64,000 nucleotides of DNA from contig MTSL01000065.1 of the NCBI GenBank assembly GCA_002794465.1, positions 193,253-257,252 on the forward strand, in the 5' to 3' direction. Shown in pieces: positions 40,682 through 51,340 of the stretch; the first letter of the stretch is position 1; each line of letters starts with the position of its first letter. The position numbers and the translations under genes were made by a program. Origin of the DNA: Paramicrosporidium saccamoebae. Its lineage: Eukaryota; Rozellomycota. A model generated the notes under the pieces. The model saw nothing but the letters and a program-made list of their open reading frames with translations. It ran no database searches and was not told where the DNA came from.

Positions 40682-41719
40682 ATGCCACACCAACAGCAAG
40701 AGAATGATCCTCGTCATCCCACTGCCGCTCATATGGCCCCATGCCGTCTACCGCAAACAGCGACTCATCTGACGCCTTCGCTTAACCAACCCCCTCAACA
40801 ATACGCCATGCAACCCAAAATGGCATATCCATATGGAGGTCATGGAGACTTGAATCAAATGGGCGTTTCCGGTCCTGGACATATGATGCAAGCCGGTCAC
40901 ATGATGCATCCCAATGCCATGGGCTACCAGGCACCCAACTCGTATCCATCACCGCCACAATACAATCATCCTCAGCTCGCTGGTGGAATGTACCAACCCC
41001 AGTTTCCAGGCTACACACAGGTCTCGTCTATGGCTTCGCCTTCAATGAGCAGCGCTGTCAGCTTCTCCCCCGTCGGACCGAACGGCAGTCCAAATATGTC
41101 TTCAGCGCATTTCCCAGATTCTCCACCGCTCCTTGATGCCAGTCAGATGCTCATGTCGCCCAGTCGGTTCCGAAAACGGCGTCAATTGTCGCCGCTCATC
41201 TCCGGCTATGCCGAGCTGCAATCATCGCCACAGATGATGATGCGTCGCGCCGCCCTGCCCAAGATGCCCGTCTCGCCTGGAAGTTACTCTATGGGGAATT
41301 CACCAAAAAGCAAACCAGCCACTTTGGTTTTGCCATGTTTCTTTGATCAACAGAACAACTTGCGCACCCACGGCCATGGCATCAATGGCACTTCGGGATA
41401 CTATGAAGATTCGCGGAGGAATGCACGGTCGTTTTTACTTGAAGCTGACAACATTGATGAGGAAAATATTACTATTGTCGAGATCAAGCAGCTTCTTCGT
41501 CGCTATTGCATCAATGCGACAGGCAAAAAGATTGTTCTGATGGATCGAATTAGGAAGCTGCAAGCATATCTGAACAGCCAGATGGAACGCGAAGCTGGTG
41601 CTCTTCGCCCGCCTGCCCAAATGACTGCACCCAATACTTCTCCCGTTTCAGACTGTACTACTCCTGAGGCACCCGCAGAAAAGACGAACGGAGAAACTCT
41701 AACTGCAAATGTACGATGA
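40682..41719 (+). CDS. SAP-domain protein, tandem paralogue 1
   Basis: 345 aa from ATG 40682; in-frame codons continue upstream without an ATG, so a 5' exon is possible. The first 200 residues are low-complexity (Met, Pro, Gln, Gly, Ser, with MQ/HMM runs). A basic-Pro segment (FRKRRQLSPL, then MMMRRAALPKMPVSP and ATLVLPCF) precedes a C-terminal SAP domain near 262-298: ITIVEIKQLLRRYCINATGKK..LMDRI. SAP helices bind DNA or RNA in chromatin and RNA-processing factors. Its neighbour downstream shares both the SAP domain and the RR..KMP.SP..LVLP module. Confidence 0.75.
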   Translation: MPHQQQENDPRHPTAAHMAPCRLPQTATHLTPSLNQPPQQYAMQPKMAYPYGGHGDLNQMGVSGPGHMMQAGHMMHPNAMGYQAPNSYPSPPQYNHPQLAGGMYQPQFPGYTQVSSMASPSMSSAVSFSPVGPNGSPNMSSAHFPDSPPLLDASQMLMSPSRFRKRRQLSPLISGYAELQSSPQMMMRRAALPKMPVSPGSYSMGNSPKSKPATLVLPCFFDQQNNLRTHGHGINGTSGYYEDSRRNARSFLLEADNIDEENITIVEIKQLLRRYCINATGKKIVLMDRIRKLQAYLNSQMEREAGALRPPAQMTAPNTSPVSDCTTPEAPAEKTNGETLTANVR

Positions 41720-42040
41720 TTAGATCTCCGTTCTCTGTGAATAATAAAAGTACCGTGCTATCATCAGAACTTTGGGGGTAGTAAAAGTACCGTGTTGTCA
41801 GTACAATTTTAATTGATTCCACGTTATCTAGAATTTAGTGAACAGAACCAACAGCTGCTGGTTTTATGGGCGTCGAATCGGAAACGTAGATTTATGTTGG
41901 ATTGAAGCGCTCATTGGCCGCCTCCCAGTTGTACCGAATCGGAATTGGCCGTTAGAGCTCCGACCAATGAAATAACGTGCCGTTAGTAACGCGGAAAGCA
42001 ACTAAAACGCCCTAGAGTGTCCGTGGAAGCAGCGAGTAGC

Positions 42041-43135
42041 ATGCCTACAAGTAATCCCGACTGTCCATCCGATGCGAAGCAGGCTTATGCTTCCGATCTG
42101 AGCGAATTCTTCGGAGGAGCCTGGGACTTTGCTCCAAATGGAACCTTTTCCGACGTGGCCGATCCCCCACAGGAAAGCGTCCTACCCGATCCGGTTCCAG
42201 AGGATCCCATGCAGAAACATCGCTCACCGGTGCTAAGCGCCACCTCTAATCAATCGATACAAGCGCCAGCCAGCAGTAGCAGTCCATCAGTAAAGACAAA
42301 GCCGCCGAACCTTTATGAAGCACTGCGACGCTCGCAGATGATGGCACCCATGATGATGACAATGAGTCCTCTGGCCGGCTACTCTGACGGAATGATGGGA
42401 AACATGGATTGGACTTTGGATGCCAGTGGAAATATTTTCCCCACATCGCCCTCCCTCCTCGGGACCATGGATCCAACCCAAATGATGATGATGCAGGCTG
42501 CCCGCATGAAGAGGCCTCGTGTCTCCCCATTCATGAGTCCTGCAGGGCTGGATTTCGGGATGGGCATGAATATGTTCCGTCGTTCCGCCAAAATGCCCCT
42601 ATCTCCAATCACCCGTCCCAGCGGGGAGAGAACTGCCTTGGAGACAAACGACAAGACAATGCCGCTGGTGCTGCCATTTGCGGCGGCAAATATCAAACCA
42701 CAAATGGTAAAGCCAACACCTGTCAAACTGATGCCCGCCAAGCTCACGGAAGAGCAAAAGCCGCAGCCCCTCTCCCTAGAAGATAACATTGAGAAGAATC
42801 TGCGATCATTCCTGCAGGACACAAGGGACCTGGAATGGGACAATGTGACGGTGGTGGAGCTCAAGCGGATTCTTCGGCAATACGAGCTGAATGCTACAGG
42901 GAAAAAGGCAGAGTTGATGCAGCGGATCAAGAAAATCCGGCTGTCCTATCAACATTTAGATGGCACCGTCGAAAGTGAGAGGGTAACCAAGACAGGGATA
43001 AAGCGGACAGAATCCTCACCGGACACAATGGGCAGTGATGCGGGGTTGGATGAAACCACCATGGGCAAGTCTCTAGACGAGCTTTTTGCGGGGGCTTTAG
43101 AGATCCCTCCGGGCTCCGAGATGCTCTTTTCATAA
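42041..43135 (+). CDS. SAP-domain protein, tandem paralogue 2
   Basis: 364 aa, single exon, ATG at 42041. An acidic/Pro N-terminus (SDLSEFFGGAWDFAPNG) is followed by Met-rich stretches (MMAPMMMTMSPL, DPTQMMMMQAARMKRPRVSPF), then NMFRRSAKMPLSP..MPLVLPF, shared with paralogue 1, and a SAP domain near 268-304: VTVVELKRILRQYELNATGKKAELMQRIKKI. After it comes a Ser/Thr/Asp tail. NATGKK is identical in the two copies while N-termini have diverged, so the pair is an old tandem duplication. AATAAA overlaps the 3' end. Confidence 0.8.
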   Translation: MPTSNPDCPSDAKQAYASDLSEFFGGAWDFAPNGTFSDVADPPQESVLPDPVPEDPMQKHRSPVLSATSNQSIQAPASSSSPSVKTKPPNLYEALRRSQMMAPMMMTMSPLAGYSDGMMGNMDWTLDASGNIFPTSPSLLGTMDPTQMMMMQAARMKRPRVSPFMSPAGLDFGMGMNMFRRSAKMPLSPITRPSGERTALETNDKTMPLVLPFAAANIKPQMVKPTPVKLMPAKLTEEQKPQPLSLEDNIEKNLRSFLQDTRDLEWDNVTVVELKRILRQYELNATGKKAELMQRIKKIRLSYQHLDGTVESERVTKTGIKRTESSPDTMGSDAGLDETTMGKSLDELFAGALEIPPGSEMLFS

Positions 43136-43626
43136 ATATGTAAATAAACCGATCACACTCGAGGCTTTAGTGTCTTGTTATGCAATGATCTGTTGCATAG
43201 GGTATACTCCCTACTATTATTGCACACGCAAATTCATCTTAATGTGTCTACTCGACCCGCTCGTTGTAGACCCTGTTGACTGACGAAAATGTCTTTACTA
43301 AAAAGCACACATATTCCCTCTATAAAAAGCATATATATACTGTCTATGACATGCCGCCACCCTTAGTGTGATGTAGGAGGTTGACTGCCCTGTTCTTGAA
43401 AATAGTTTCCTAGTTCGGGGAGGATATAATTGGAACAATCGGTGAAAGATAATGAGATCTATATCCTCATCATTTTAAAGTATTGCGTTATTTGTGAGAC
43501 TGGAAATGGGCCAGTGGATTAACAGCGGACAGGTTCTCGTCTCGTCACTTTTCGCCTGACAAAATCCGTGGTATTATCCTCACTACACGACATTAGGACT
43601 ACCAATCATAAGCGGATACTATCTAT
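43136..43626. other. intergenic region between convergent genes
   Basis: 491 bases. Contains a near-duplicate AAAAAGCACACATAT / AAAAAGCATATATAT pair around 43300-43340, a perfect 9-bp inverted repeat (GAGGATATA 43420-43428, TATATCCTC 43460-43468), and a copy of the roughly 30-bp dispersed motif at 43592-43622. No coding exon or tRNA found. Confidence 0.5.
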
Positions 43627-44814
43627 TCACTTCTTCTTACTATTGCCAACATTAAACTTGAAGTAAATAATATCGCCGTCCTCGACGACATATTCGCGTC
43701 CCTTTTGGAGATACTTTCCTGCCCCCTTTACCGAATTTTCATCACCTAATTCCTTCAAGTCGGTAAAGCGCATCACTTCGGCCATAATGAAGCCCCGCTC
43801 AAAATCAGTGTGGATGACTCCAGCAGCGCCGGGTGCCTTGGTACCACGACGAATAGTCCAGGCTCGGACCTCATCAGCCCCCGATGTAAAGTAGTAGATG
43901 AGCTGTAGGGCCTGGTATCCAGCCAAGATGATCTTGGGAAGAGCAGAGGTAATGGCCTTTTCTGTGAGGAACTTTTCGCGAGCCTCAGAGTCCATAGAGG
44001 AGAGGGCATGCTCCAATGCGCCACTGAAGGGGATCAGAGGATCTCCAGCAGAGTTGGCATCAATCCATGCCTTAATCTTGGGCAGCCACTTGTTCTTCTT
44101 CCGTGCGTAATCATCCTCGCTCAAGTTGACAAGATACACAGCACTCTTGGCCGTCAGCAGCTGAAGCGGGTTAATAATCTCTTCAATCTCCTTGGGGCTC
44201 CAGTCTCCATGACGGACTTCTCGTCCATCAACCTCCACCCATCGCAGCAGCTTCTCCAAAGTGTCCAGTTCAAATTTACGGGCCTTGTCGTTTTCGTGGC
44301 CACGGAGTCCCTTGCGGGCCATCTCTACCGACTTTGTCAAGAATTCAATGTCCTTTAGGCGAAGCTCCTCGCGGATAATGTCCAAATCACGAGTCGGATC
44401 CACCTCTCCTTCCACATGGACTACTTCCTCGCCACTGAATGCTCGGACGACATGATAGATTCCATCGACAGCGCGAATGTGACTCAAAAAGGCATTTCCA
44501 AGTCCCTGTCCAGAGGCCGCACCCTTTACAAGCCCAGCAATATCAATTACGGTCAGATAGGCGGGTATTTTGCTTTTGGGTTTGTACTCTGTGCACAGCC
44601 AGTCAAAGCGCGCATCGGGAACAGCCACACGGCTCTCTTCCGGGTCGATGGTGCAGAACGGAAAGTTCTCGGCTCGGCCCGCGCTATTTGTGACGGCATT
44701 GAAAAAGGTCGACTTGCCCACATTGGGCAGGCCGACAATTCCCATCTTCAAGTTATTGGAGGGACGGCCGAGGAGCGGCTTCACAACAGGTTCGGGTACT
44801 CCTTTGGGTGGCAT
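43627..44814 (-). CDS. OLA1: Obg-like ATPase 1 (YchF/OLA1)
   Basis: Single exon, 395 aa, start [11 protein letters not shown], like MPPKK.. of other OLA1 proteins. G1 [10 protein letters not shown]2/G3 region [13 protein letters not shown] and [20 protein letters not shown], and G4 NLSE in place of NKxD, the change that makes OLA1 prefer ATP. A coiled-coil arm and a C-terminal TGS domain ([29 protein letters not shown]) complete it. It binds ribosomes and affects translation and stress responses. The frame upstream of 44814 opens only with GTG, so I reject a longer N-terminus. Confidence 0.96.
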   Translation of the reverse strand: MPPKGVPEPVVKPLLGRPSNNLKMGIVGLPNVGKSTFFNAVTNSAGRAENFPFCTIDPEESRVAVPDARFDWLCTEYKPKSKIPAYLTVIDIAGLVKGAASGQGLGNAFLSHIRAVDGIYHVVRAFSGEEVVHVEGEVDPTRDLDIIREELRLKDIEFLTKSVEMARKGLRGHENDKARKFELDTLEKLLRWVEVDGREVRHGDWSPKEIEEIINPLQLLTAKSAVYLVNLSEDDYARKKNKWLPKIKAWIDANSAGDPLIPFSGALEHALSSMDSEAREKFLTEKAITSALPKIILAGYQALQLIYYFTSGADEVRAWTIRRGTKAPGAAGVIHTDFERGFIMAEVMRFTDLKELGDENSVKGAGKYLQKGREYVVEDGDIIYFKFNVGNSKKK

Positions 44815-44914
44815 ACTTCTATTCACGGCACGGAACAAAGTACGTCCGAACTGCACTTTTGTCACGCCCCGGCGAGATTAAAATCCATTTATTCTTAACT
44901 CCCTGATCGGCTGT

Positions 44915-47900
44915 CTAGAGGTACAAACTATTTGCAAAGACAATGTCTCGCTTTAACTTTCCTATGGCATCATTGAACTTTTGCTCTAAATCCACGTTTC
45001 CGATGGATTTGGCTGCTTGGGCCATCTGTCGGAGGAGTTCGTCCAGACGCCTCATACAGCGAATGATGCTTCCTTCATAGACTTCAGTCATCTTGCAGAT
45101 GCGGGCAAATTTAGCTCCCCGACACCATGCATGCACGGCATCCATCAACTCTGGTCTAAATTTCTGCACATACTCCTCCTCGTTGAGTTCCAATTTGCAT
45201 TCGGTGGAGACACGAGCAATGCGACGAGCAGCCTCCTGCATCATGCGGAGAGGTCCCGCCAGTTCCTCTTTCAATTTGACCGGATCGTCACTCTAAAAAT
45301 CAATCTAGTTACAAGAGCAAATACCTTTTCTTGGAATACAAAGCAGGACAATAAAGCTGCCACCTGTTCGGGCTGTAAATCATTGAAGGCACCGGCAAAC
45401 ATCATCTCTGTTAGCAACAGTTCATCTCCTGTGCTGATTTCGCAGGCAACGCGTCCTTTTACCTCAATCACATCTTCAGCGGTTGCGTAGCCCAAACGGC
45501 GAAGAACTCGTTTTCGATTCTTCAACTCTTCCATATGAACAATTGCGTGGGTGTCGCGGATATGTCGTTTTAGAGCAGAAATACGATCTTCGAGATTCTT
45601 CTTTGCCGAGTACTGCTCATATAAACGAGGCAGATTGGGAGACTTGTGTAGAGCGTGAGAGAAAAGGACGCCTTCCAACGTTTCAATTTTTCTAACTAAA
45701 GCCTGGAATGCCTCATCCTTGATATTCATGTCCTGGACTGGGTCGAGCAGCGGTGGTCCATCTGGGAAGCGCTTTTGGACTTCTTGAATAGCACGATGAA
45801 CCGTAGTGCGCTGGTCCAAAGAGCGGAGATCCTTGGGCATGTAGATGCGCACTGAACTGATCCCGTCAAGGACCTTTAGAGCAGCCGGGAGCACGATCAT
45901 CTCTCCCTCTTTTCCTTGAAGACAAGGCTTTGGAACCCCAATTTGCACCCCATCCTTTGGACGTTCACAATACGCCAATACATCTACAATAAACTGCGGA
46001 ATAGGCTCCTTGCCCATTTCGGCTTCCTTCTTGGAGGGTCTCTGCGTCTTCTTGTGAAGATTGACTACGGCACACCATCCATAATCTGATTGCTCATCCC
46101 GGACTCTTACAAGACGTCCCACTTGCATAAATGGGACAGAGTACGAGTGATGGTGGACAATTTTTTTGAAATCGTTCTTGCAAGACTCCAGCTGGGCACG
46201 AATGTTCCAATATTCAGCAATAGACTCTTCCTGCTCAATGATAATCCCCTCCTTTTCAGTCTCCAACTCTTGCAGCTTTAATTCTAGGGCAGGAATGTCG
46301 TCTGAATTTTGAAACTGGAAGAATGATCTGTGTAGCATATAATCAGGTGAGATGCCCTCGACTCGCATCAGATTGAGGATCATATTGTAACTCAGATGGA
46401 AGGCGCTATTCAGGGCATCTGCTTGACCTTTGAGCATGTTCTTGGCAATCAAGGGATCCATCTTTTCTTCAATCATCAAAATAACAATACCGCGAGAATC
46501 TAATCCACGACGACCAGCACGGCCGCTCATTTGAATGTATTCGCCAGAGCTAATCCATCTAAAGTCTTGGCCATCAAACTTGCGTGCATTCGTAAAGACG
46601 ACAGTCCTTGCAGGCATATTGAGTCCAATCGAAAATGTTTCAGTGGCAAACAAAAGCTTAATCAATCCTTCCTGGAAGAGAATTTCGATAACCTCCTTGA
46701 GGATTGGCAATAGTCCCGAGTGATGAATACCAATTCCATTCTTCAAAAGGGGCAAGATGCTTGCAATCTGTGGTAGTTGTCGATCTTCCTCGGAGAGAGA
46801 CTCGATGGCGTTAGTGAAGACGGAAGAGACCAGTTTGCGCTCATCTTCAGTGTTAAAATCCATGCGGGCAACCTGCATCGCTAGATTCTCGCAGTCCTTT
46901 TTCGAAAAGGAAAATACAATCACAGGATGCAAGTTCTTGGTCATGATCATCTTGATAATTTTGCTAATGTCAGACTGTCCGTTATTTCCAGTGGACTTGG
47001 GCCGTCTCTTCTTCTTCTCCCCCAGAACATCGTCATTTCGATCGCCAAAAACGTTGAGGGCCTTTTGGAAATTGTCTTGACGGAATACACCCTTTTCGTC
47101 AACAGCCAAGTAGATGCCATTTGCACCAGAAGGAAACAAATAATGTTGCAAAGGCGTGGGACGGTAATTAGTGTACACAACGTGACAGGGTTGCTGGTGC
47201 ATTGCGCAGATCCAACGAGCAAATTGCTTTGCGTTCGGAATCGTAGCAGACAAAAACACGTACTTTACAGAGTCGGGTAGCAGGATGAGTGTCTCTTCCC
47301 AAACCACACCGCGCTCCTTATCTCTCATGTAATGGATTTCATCGAATACAACCCAGGCGACTTCACGCATAACTTCAGAGCCTCGGTACAGCATAGACCG
47401 AAGAATCTCGGTTGTCATTACCAAACAGCTGGCGGTCCCATTGATTGTGACATCTCCCGTCATCAATCCAACGTCTCCAAAAATTTCATTCAGCTCGCGA
47501 TATTTCTGGTTGCTGAGTGCCTTGATCGGCGACGTATAAATGACTCGCTGTTGATTGTTGAGCGACTTGGCAATGGCATATTCGGCGACCACTGTCTTTC
47601 CAGCACTAGTGTGCGCAGACACGAGAACAGACTCGTTCCTCTCAATACAGGCGACAGAAAGCTGTTGGAATGGATCCAACTGGAAGGGATACTCCCGAGC
47701 CGGCTTCTCTGGTGGCCGGTGTTCTGAAAGAGGAATGTATGGATAATTCTCTGGAATCGCAACTTCGTGTCGCACTTCATGAACTAGAGACAGCTTTTGG
47801 GCTGGGGCCTCGGCGCTATCTTCAGTGGGTACTCCAGAAACTTGCTGCTCCACTTCAGTCGAAAAAGAGTCCAAAAATTCGCTCTGGTCGATAGACTTTG

Positions 47901-48018
47901 GACGCTTTATGCTACCCTCGTCATGCATGTCTATTAGGATGCGTTTTGGACTGTCATTGTCATGTGGTGCCCTGACCACATCGACAAGTTCTTCCGTGTC
48001 TGCTGGTAGAAAGGACAT
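44915..48018 (-). CDS. MTR4: exosome-associated RNA helicase MTR4
   Basis: Exons 45325-48018 and 44915-45292 (1023 aa), one 32-nt intron. Q-region YPFQLDPFQ, Walker [26 protein letters not shown], motif [12 protein letters not shown], then the arch with its KOW (fist) domain ([22 protein letters not shown]), and the C-terminal helical domain ([22 protein letters not shown]..). Length and the arch fit MTR4; Ski2 would have a long N-terminus. It unwinds RNA substrates for the nuclear exosome as part of TRAMP-like complexes. The ZCCHC9 gene in the same window encodes a likely partner. Confidence 0.94.
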
Positions 48019-48054
48019 AATGGTGGCCGGGGCAGTTATTAGGTCAACATATAT

Positions 48055-48224
48055 GTCGCGTAGTGGGGATAAATAGTATGGACTGTCAGGCGGGAAAGGG
48101 GGGGCTGTTTACTGCTAATCCTAGAATAGTATGGATACGCAAGCTCACTGTTCTCAAACACCTAGCAAAGCGATCCACTCTAGCACACAAACACTCAACT
48201 AATCAATCCTCTGCCTCTACGTCA
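48055..48224. repeat. dispersed intergenic repeat, copy A
   Basis: Closely similar to 63861-64000: shared blocks are GTCGCG..GTGGGGATAA, GGAAAGGGGGG.TGTTTACTGCTAATCCTA.AATA.TAT.GATAC, CTCACTGT.CTCAA..ACC.AGC and AACTAATCAA..CTCTACGTCA in the same order and strand. Copy A has about 45 extra bases. It lies between MTR4 (starts 48018, minus) and the 3' end of TSR4. Confidence 0.88.
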
Positions 48225-48248
48225 CATGTGTGCATGTTCTAATGGTAT

Positions 48249-49273
48249 TTATTGGTCATGTTTTTCAAATTGGACAATAGGAAACGCTTCATATTGACAG
48301 ACGGCGCCTGGGGACGAGTCGCAAATACCGCAACTGAATATCATGATCGTTCCCCATTCCATTCCATCCGAATACAATGCATGCGTGCCTCTGCGACTCT
48401 TGGGAATGTGATGGAGATGTTGATCTTCACCAGTGGGCAGCTTCCATAGAATAGCTGGCATAAGCTGCAACTCAAATTGACGATCCCGGTTGCATCGAGG
48501 ACAGGGTTGGACTTTGGGGAGTGGATCGCTGCAAAAGGCTAACAGAGATCCTCCTGGGCAGTACCGAACACACTGGCGAGGATAATGGGCCACGCGATTG
48601 TGGAACTTTTTAAAGACTTTGTCAAATCCCAAAACATTCGTACTTTCGTACATTTCTGTCTGCCACATTTCACCATCCTCTGCAACTGGCTCATCGACCA
48701 TCTCTTCTTCCTTCTTTGTAGGTTTCTCATGGATCGCAATGAGCTCATCGACGATATGAAGTGCGATCGGTGGAAAACTGACTGGATAATTCGCCGAGTA
48801 GTAGGACTCTGGCAGATTCGTATCATCCTCTATCGACGTCTGGTTGATGCTTTCAGTGATCTCGTCAACCATAATAGAGTCCCAGAGACCCTTGGGCTTT
48901 GGCACTGGCACGCTCTTTTGTGCTGTCTCGCGGCACTGAACAATAACCTTTATGCACTTATTAGAGCCGGATTCGGTACATTCTCTAGTGTTGCAGCCAA
49001 AAACGTAAAAGATACGGTCGACACCCGCAGAACGTTGACTAGGCGGACAATCCATTTGAAGCAATAAGTAGAGCTGTGACCCACAGATACCGCAGGCGAG
49101 GGTATCTTCCGTTTCGGGGAAACGCTGTAGCCAAGTCTACAAAATAAGAGTCCTCCCATATGCACACATACCGGCTTTCCTCCAATCTTGGTGACAAACG
49201 GATCTACTTCTTCGTGAGTCTCGAGAGGTCCATCAGGGAGCCCAAGCTCAACGTCTTCTTCCTCAAAGGTCAT
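48249..49273 (-). CDS. TSR4: PDCD2/TSR4 family ribosome-assembly protein
   Basis: Exons 49172-49273 and 48249-49136 (329 aa), 35-nt intron. Spliced start reads VELGLPDGPLE..VDPFVTKIGGKPTWLQRFPETEDTLACGICGSQLYLLLQ, the PDCD2/TSR4 N-terminal signature (GG.P.WL..C..C...L.LLLQ.), followed by FYVFGCNTREC. The C-terminal PDCD2_C half has CPRCNRDRQFELQLMPAILWKL and WGTIMIFSCGICD. The family is a dedicated chaperone of ribosomal protein uS5 (RPS2) during 40S assembly. An upstream in-frame ATG at 49369 would add 32 residues without family support. Confidence 0.9.
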
Positions 49274-49625
49274 AGTTCTTGTCACCCTGGCAACCCGGTA
49301 TTTTTGAATCTCAACCAGGCATTGCTGAATGTTCAGATCAGAGTTTACATTTACTACAGATCGGCCCATAGATACGCCTACCGCAAAAAAATACGAGACA
49401 TTTTGTTACGGGGTGTCGCAGCAGTCCATGTACACAATTCTTTTACTGCACACGCTAAACGGGAGCTAAGTCTATTAAATATTGTCCGCCATTTGTGGCG
49501 GCCCTCTATCTGGTTGTGGTGATTCCCCTTGATCACTATCCCTTAAAAATGGCGAGTTGGCCCCCCATACATCACATTGAGGTCTTATTTTATATGGCTT
49601 TCTTACCCTGGAAGAGAATTCCACG
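49274..49625. other. divergent intergenic region
   Basis: 352 bases between the TSR4 (minus) and RTCB (plus) starts. A small inverted repeat CCGCC..GGCGG occurs near 49488-49503. No gene seen, apart from the possible 32-codon N-terminal extension of TSR4. Confidence 0.45.
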
Positions 49626-51340
49626 ATGGCAACAAGCAACAGCAAGACTGCTGACATGTCGGACAAAAAGCAAGCCAAAGTTGAAATGAAGGTAAATTTA
49701 TGCAAGCAAGTACCATAACTATAACTTTAGGCAGAAGAGTTGTTCCTACAGGACCAGAAACACTTGAGTTATGAGGGCTGTATCCTACATGTAAAAGATG
49801 GGCTTGTGCCAAATATGAGGGTGCCTGGGCGTGTTTATGTGGGCCAACAGTCGATTACACAACTTGAGAATGAATTGAGACATTTTCACAAGTCTGGGAG
49901 TACTTCCTATCTGCCTGCATTGCAGCAAATTGGGAATGTAGCCGCACTACCCGGCATTGTTGGGGCATCGATTGGACTCCCAGATATTCACACAGGCTAC
50001 GGATTCGCCATTGGTATAGGAAAATAGAGTATTCATCCTTTAGGACACGTGGCAGCATTTGATATGGATGATCCCGAGTCGATTGTGAGTCCCGGTGGAG
50101 TTGGGTTTGATATCAACTGCGGTGTGCGCATGCTACGCACCAACCTGACCATTGATGATGTGCGGCCAGTCCAGCAGCAACTAACAGATGCCATCTTCAA
50201 TCTTGTTCCTGTTGGCGTTGGTGGTCGAAACAAAGATTGTCTGACGTCTGAAGATTTACGCCAAGTAATGTTGCGTGGGATGGATTGGGCCGTAGAGAAG
50301 GGCTTTGCCTGGCCTCAGGATTCGCTGCATTGTGAAGAGCGTGGACAGGTGCTCGTCTTGGATCCTTCTCAGATTGGGAACGAACGTGCCGAAGCTAGAG
50401 GCCTTCCCCAGCTGGGAACACTTGGGTCCGGTAACCATTACGCAGAAGTGCAGGTGGTCACTGACATTTACGACCAAGATGCGGCAATGGCCATGGGAAT
50501 TGTCAAAAGTGGTCAAATATGCATCATGATCCATTGTGGGAGTCGCGGACTTGGACACCAATTTGCGGATGACGCAATCAAAGAGATGGCCGATGCAATG
50601 AAGCGTGACTCGATCCAAGTAAACGACCAAATGTTGTCATGTACACGTATCAACTCGACGGAGGGCCAGGCGTACCTTTCTAAAATGGCTGCAGCATCCA
50701 ATTTTGCCTATGTGAATCGCAGTATGATTGCTCATCGTATTCGCGCTGCCTTTAAGCAAGTATTTAATCGCTCAGCAGAGGAGCTGGAGATGGCCACTGT
50801 ATATGATGTCGCCCATAATATCGCCAAAGTTGAACGGCACATTGTTGACGGTGTGGAGAAGAGGTTGCTGGTCCATCGTAAGGGATCCACTCGTGCATTT
50901 CCGCCAGGCCATCCTGATCTTCCTGAGGATTACAAGGAAATCGGCCAGCCTGTCCTGGTGGGCGGGTCTATGGGAACCTGCAGTTATGTCTTGACGGGCA
51001 CTCAGCAGGGAATGACAGAGACGTTTGGATCAACGTGCCATGGAGCGGTAACTCGGTTTCTGTAGATTCTTAACAAAGTAGGGTCGGGCACATAGCCGTC
51101 ACCACATGAAAAAGACTTTGACGCCAGAGGAAGTGCTAGCTGACCTTAAGGAGAAGGGCATTACGATTCGAGTTGGCAACATTAAGGGTATTTCTGAAGA
51201 AGCCCCAGCTTCATACAAAGACGTCACCGAGGTTGTGGACATTTGTATCACTTTATTCACAAGCTTAACTCTTAGGTCACAAAGCTGGTATCAGCAAAAA
51301 AGCTTTCCGACTAGAACCCGTCTGTGTCGTCAAAGGATAG
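49626..51340 (+). CDS. RTCB: tRNA-splicing ligase RtcB
   Basis: Five exons: 49626-49691, 49731-50013, 50044-51047, 51082-51244, 51276-51340 (526 aa); introns 39, 30, 34 and 31 nt. Conserved elements: [53 protein letters not shown] (metal-binding Cys), [42 protein letters not shown], and [14 protein letters not shown] across intron 3. The C-terminus [16 protein letters not shown] matches the family end. RtcB joins 2',3'-cyclic-phosphate and 5'-OH RNA ends in tRNA splicing and, in animals, XBP1 mRNA splicing. It has a 20-residue Lys-rich N-terminal extension. Confidence 0.97.

Noticed and set aside
43415-43460. U6 snRNA, because of ATAATTGGAACAATC
   Set aside because: The invariant ACAGAGA and the AGC catalytic triad context are absent.
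44815-44865. Mitochondrial presequence on OLA1
   Set aside because: The upstream in-frame stretch looks presequence-like but begins with GTG, not ATG, and OLA1 normally starts MPPK.
49274-49369. N-terminal extension of TSR4 from ATG 49369
   Set aside because: Family members begin directly at the ELG..GG.P.WL region; the extension has no support.
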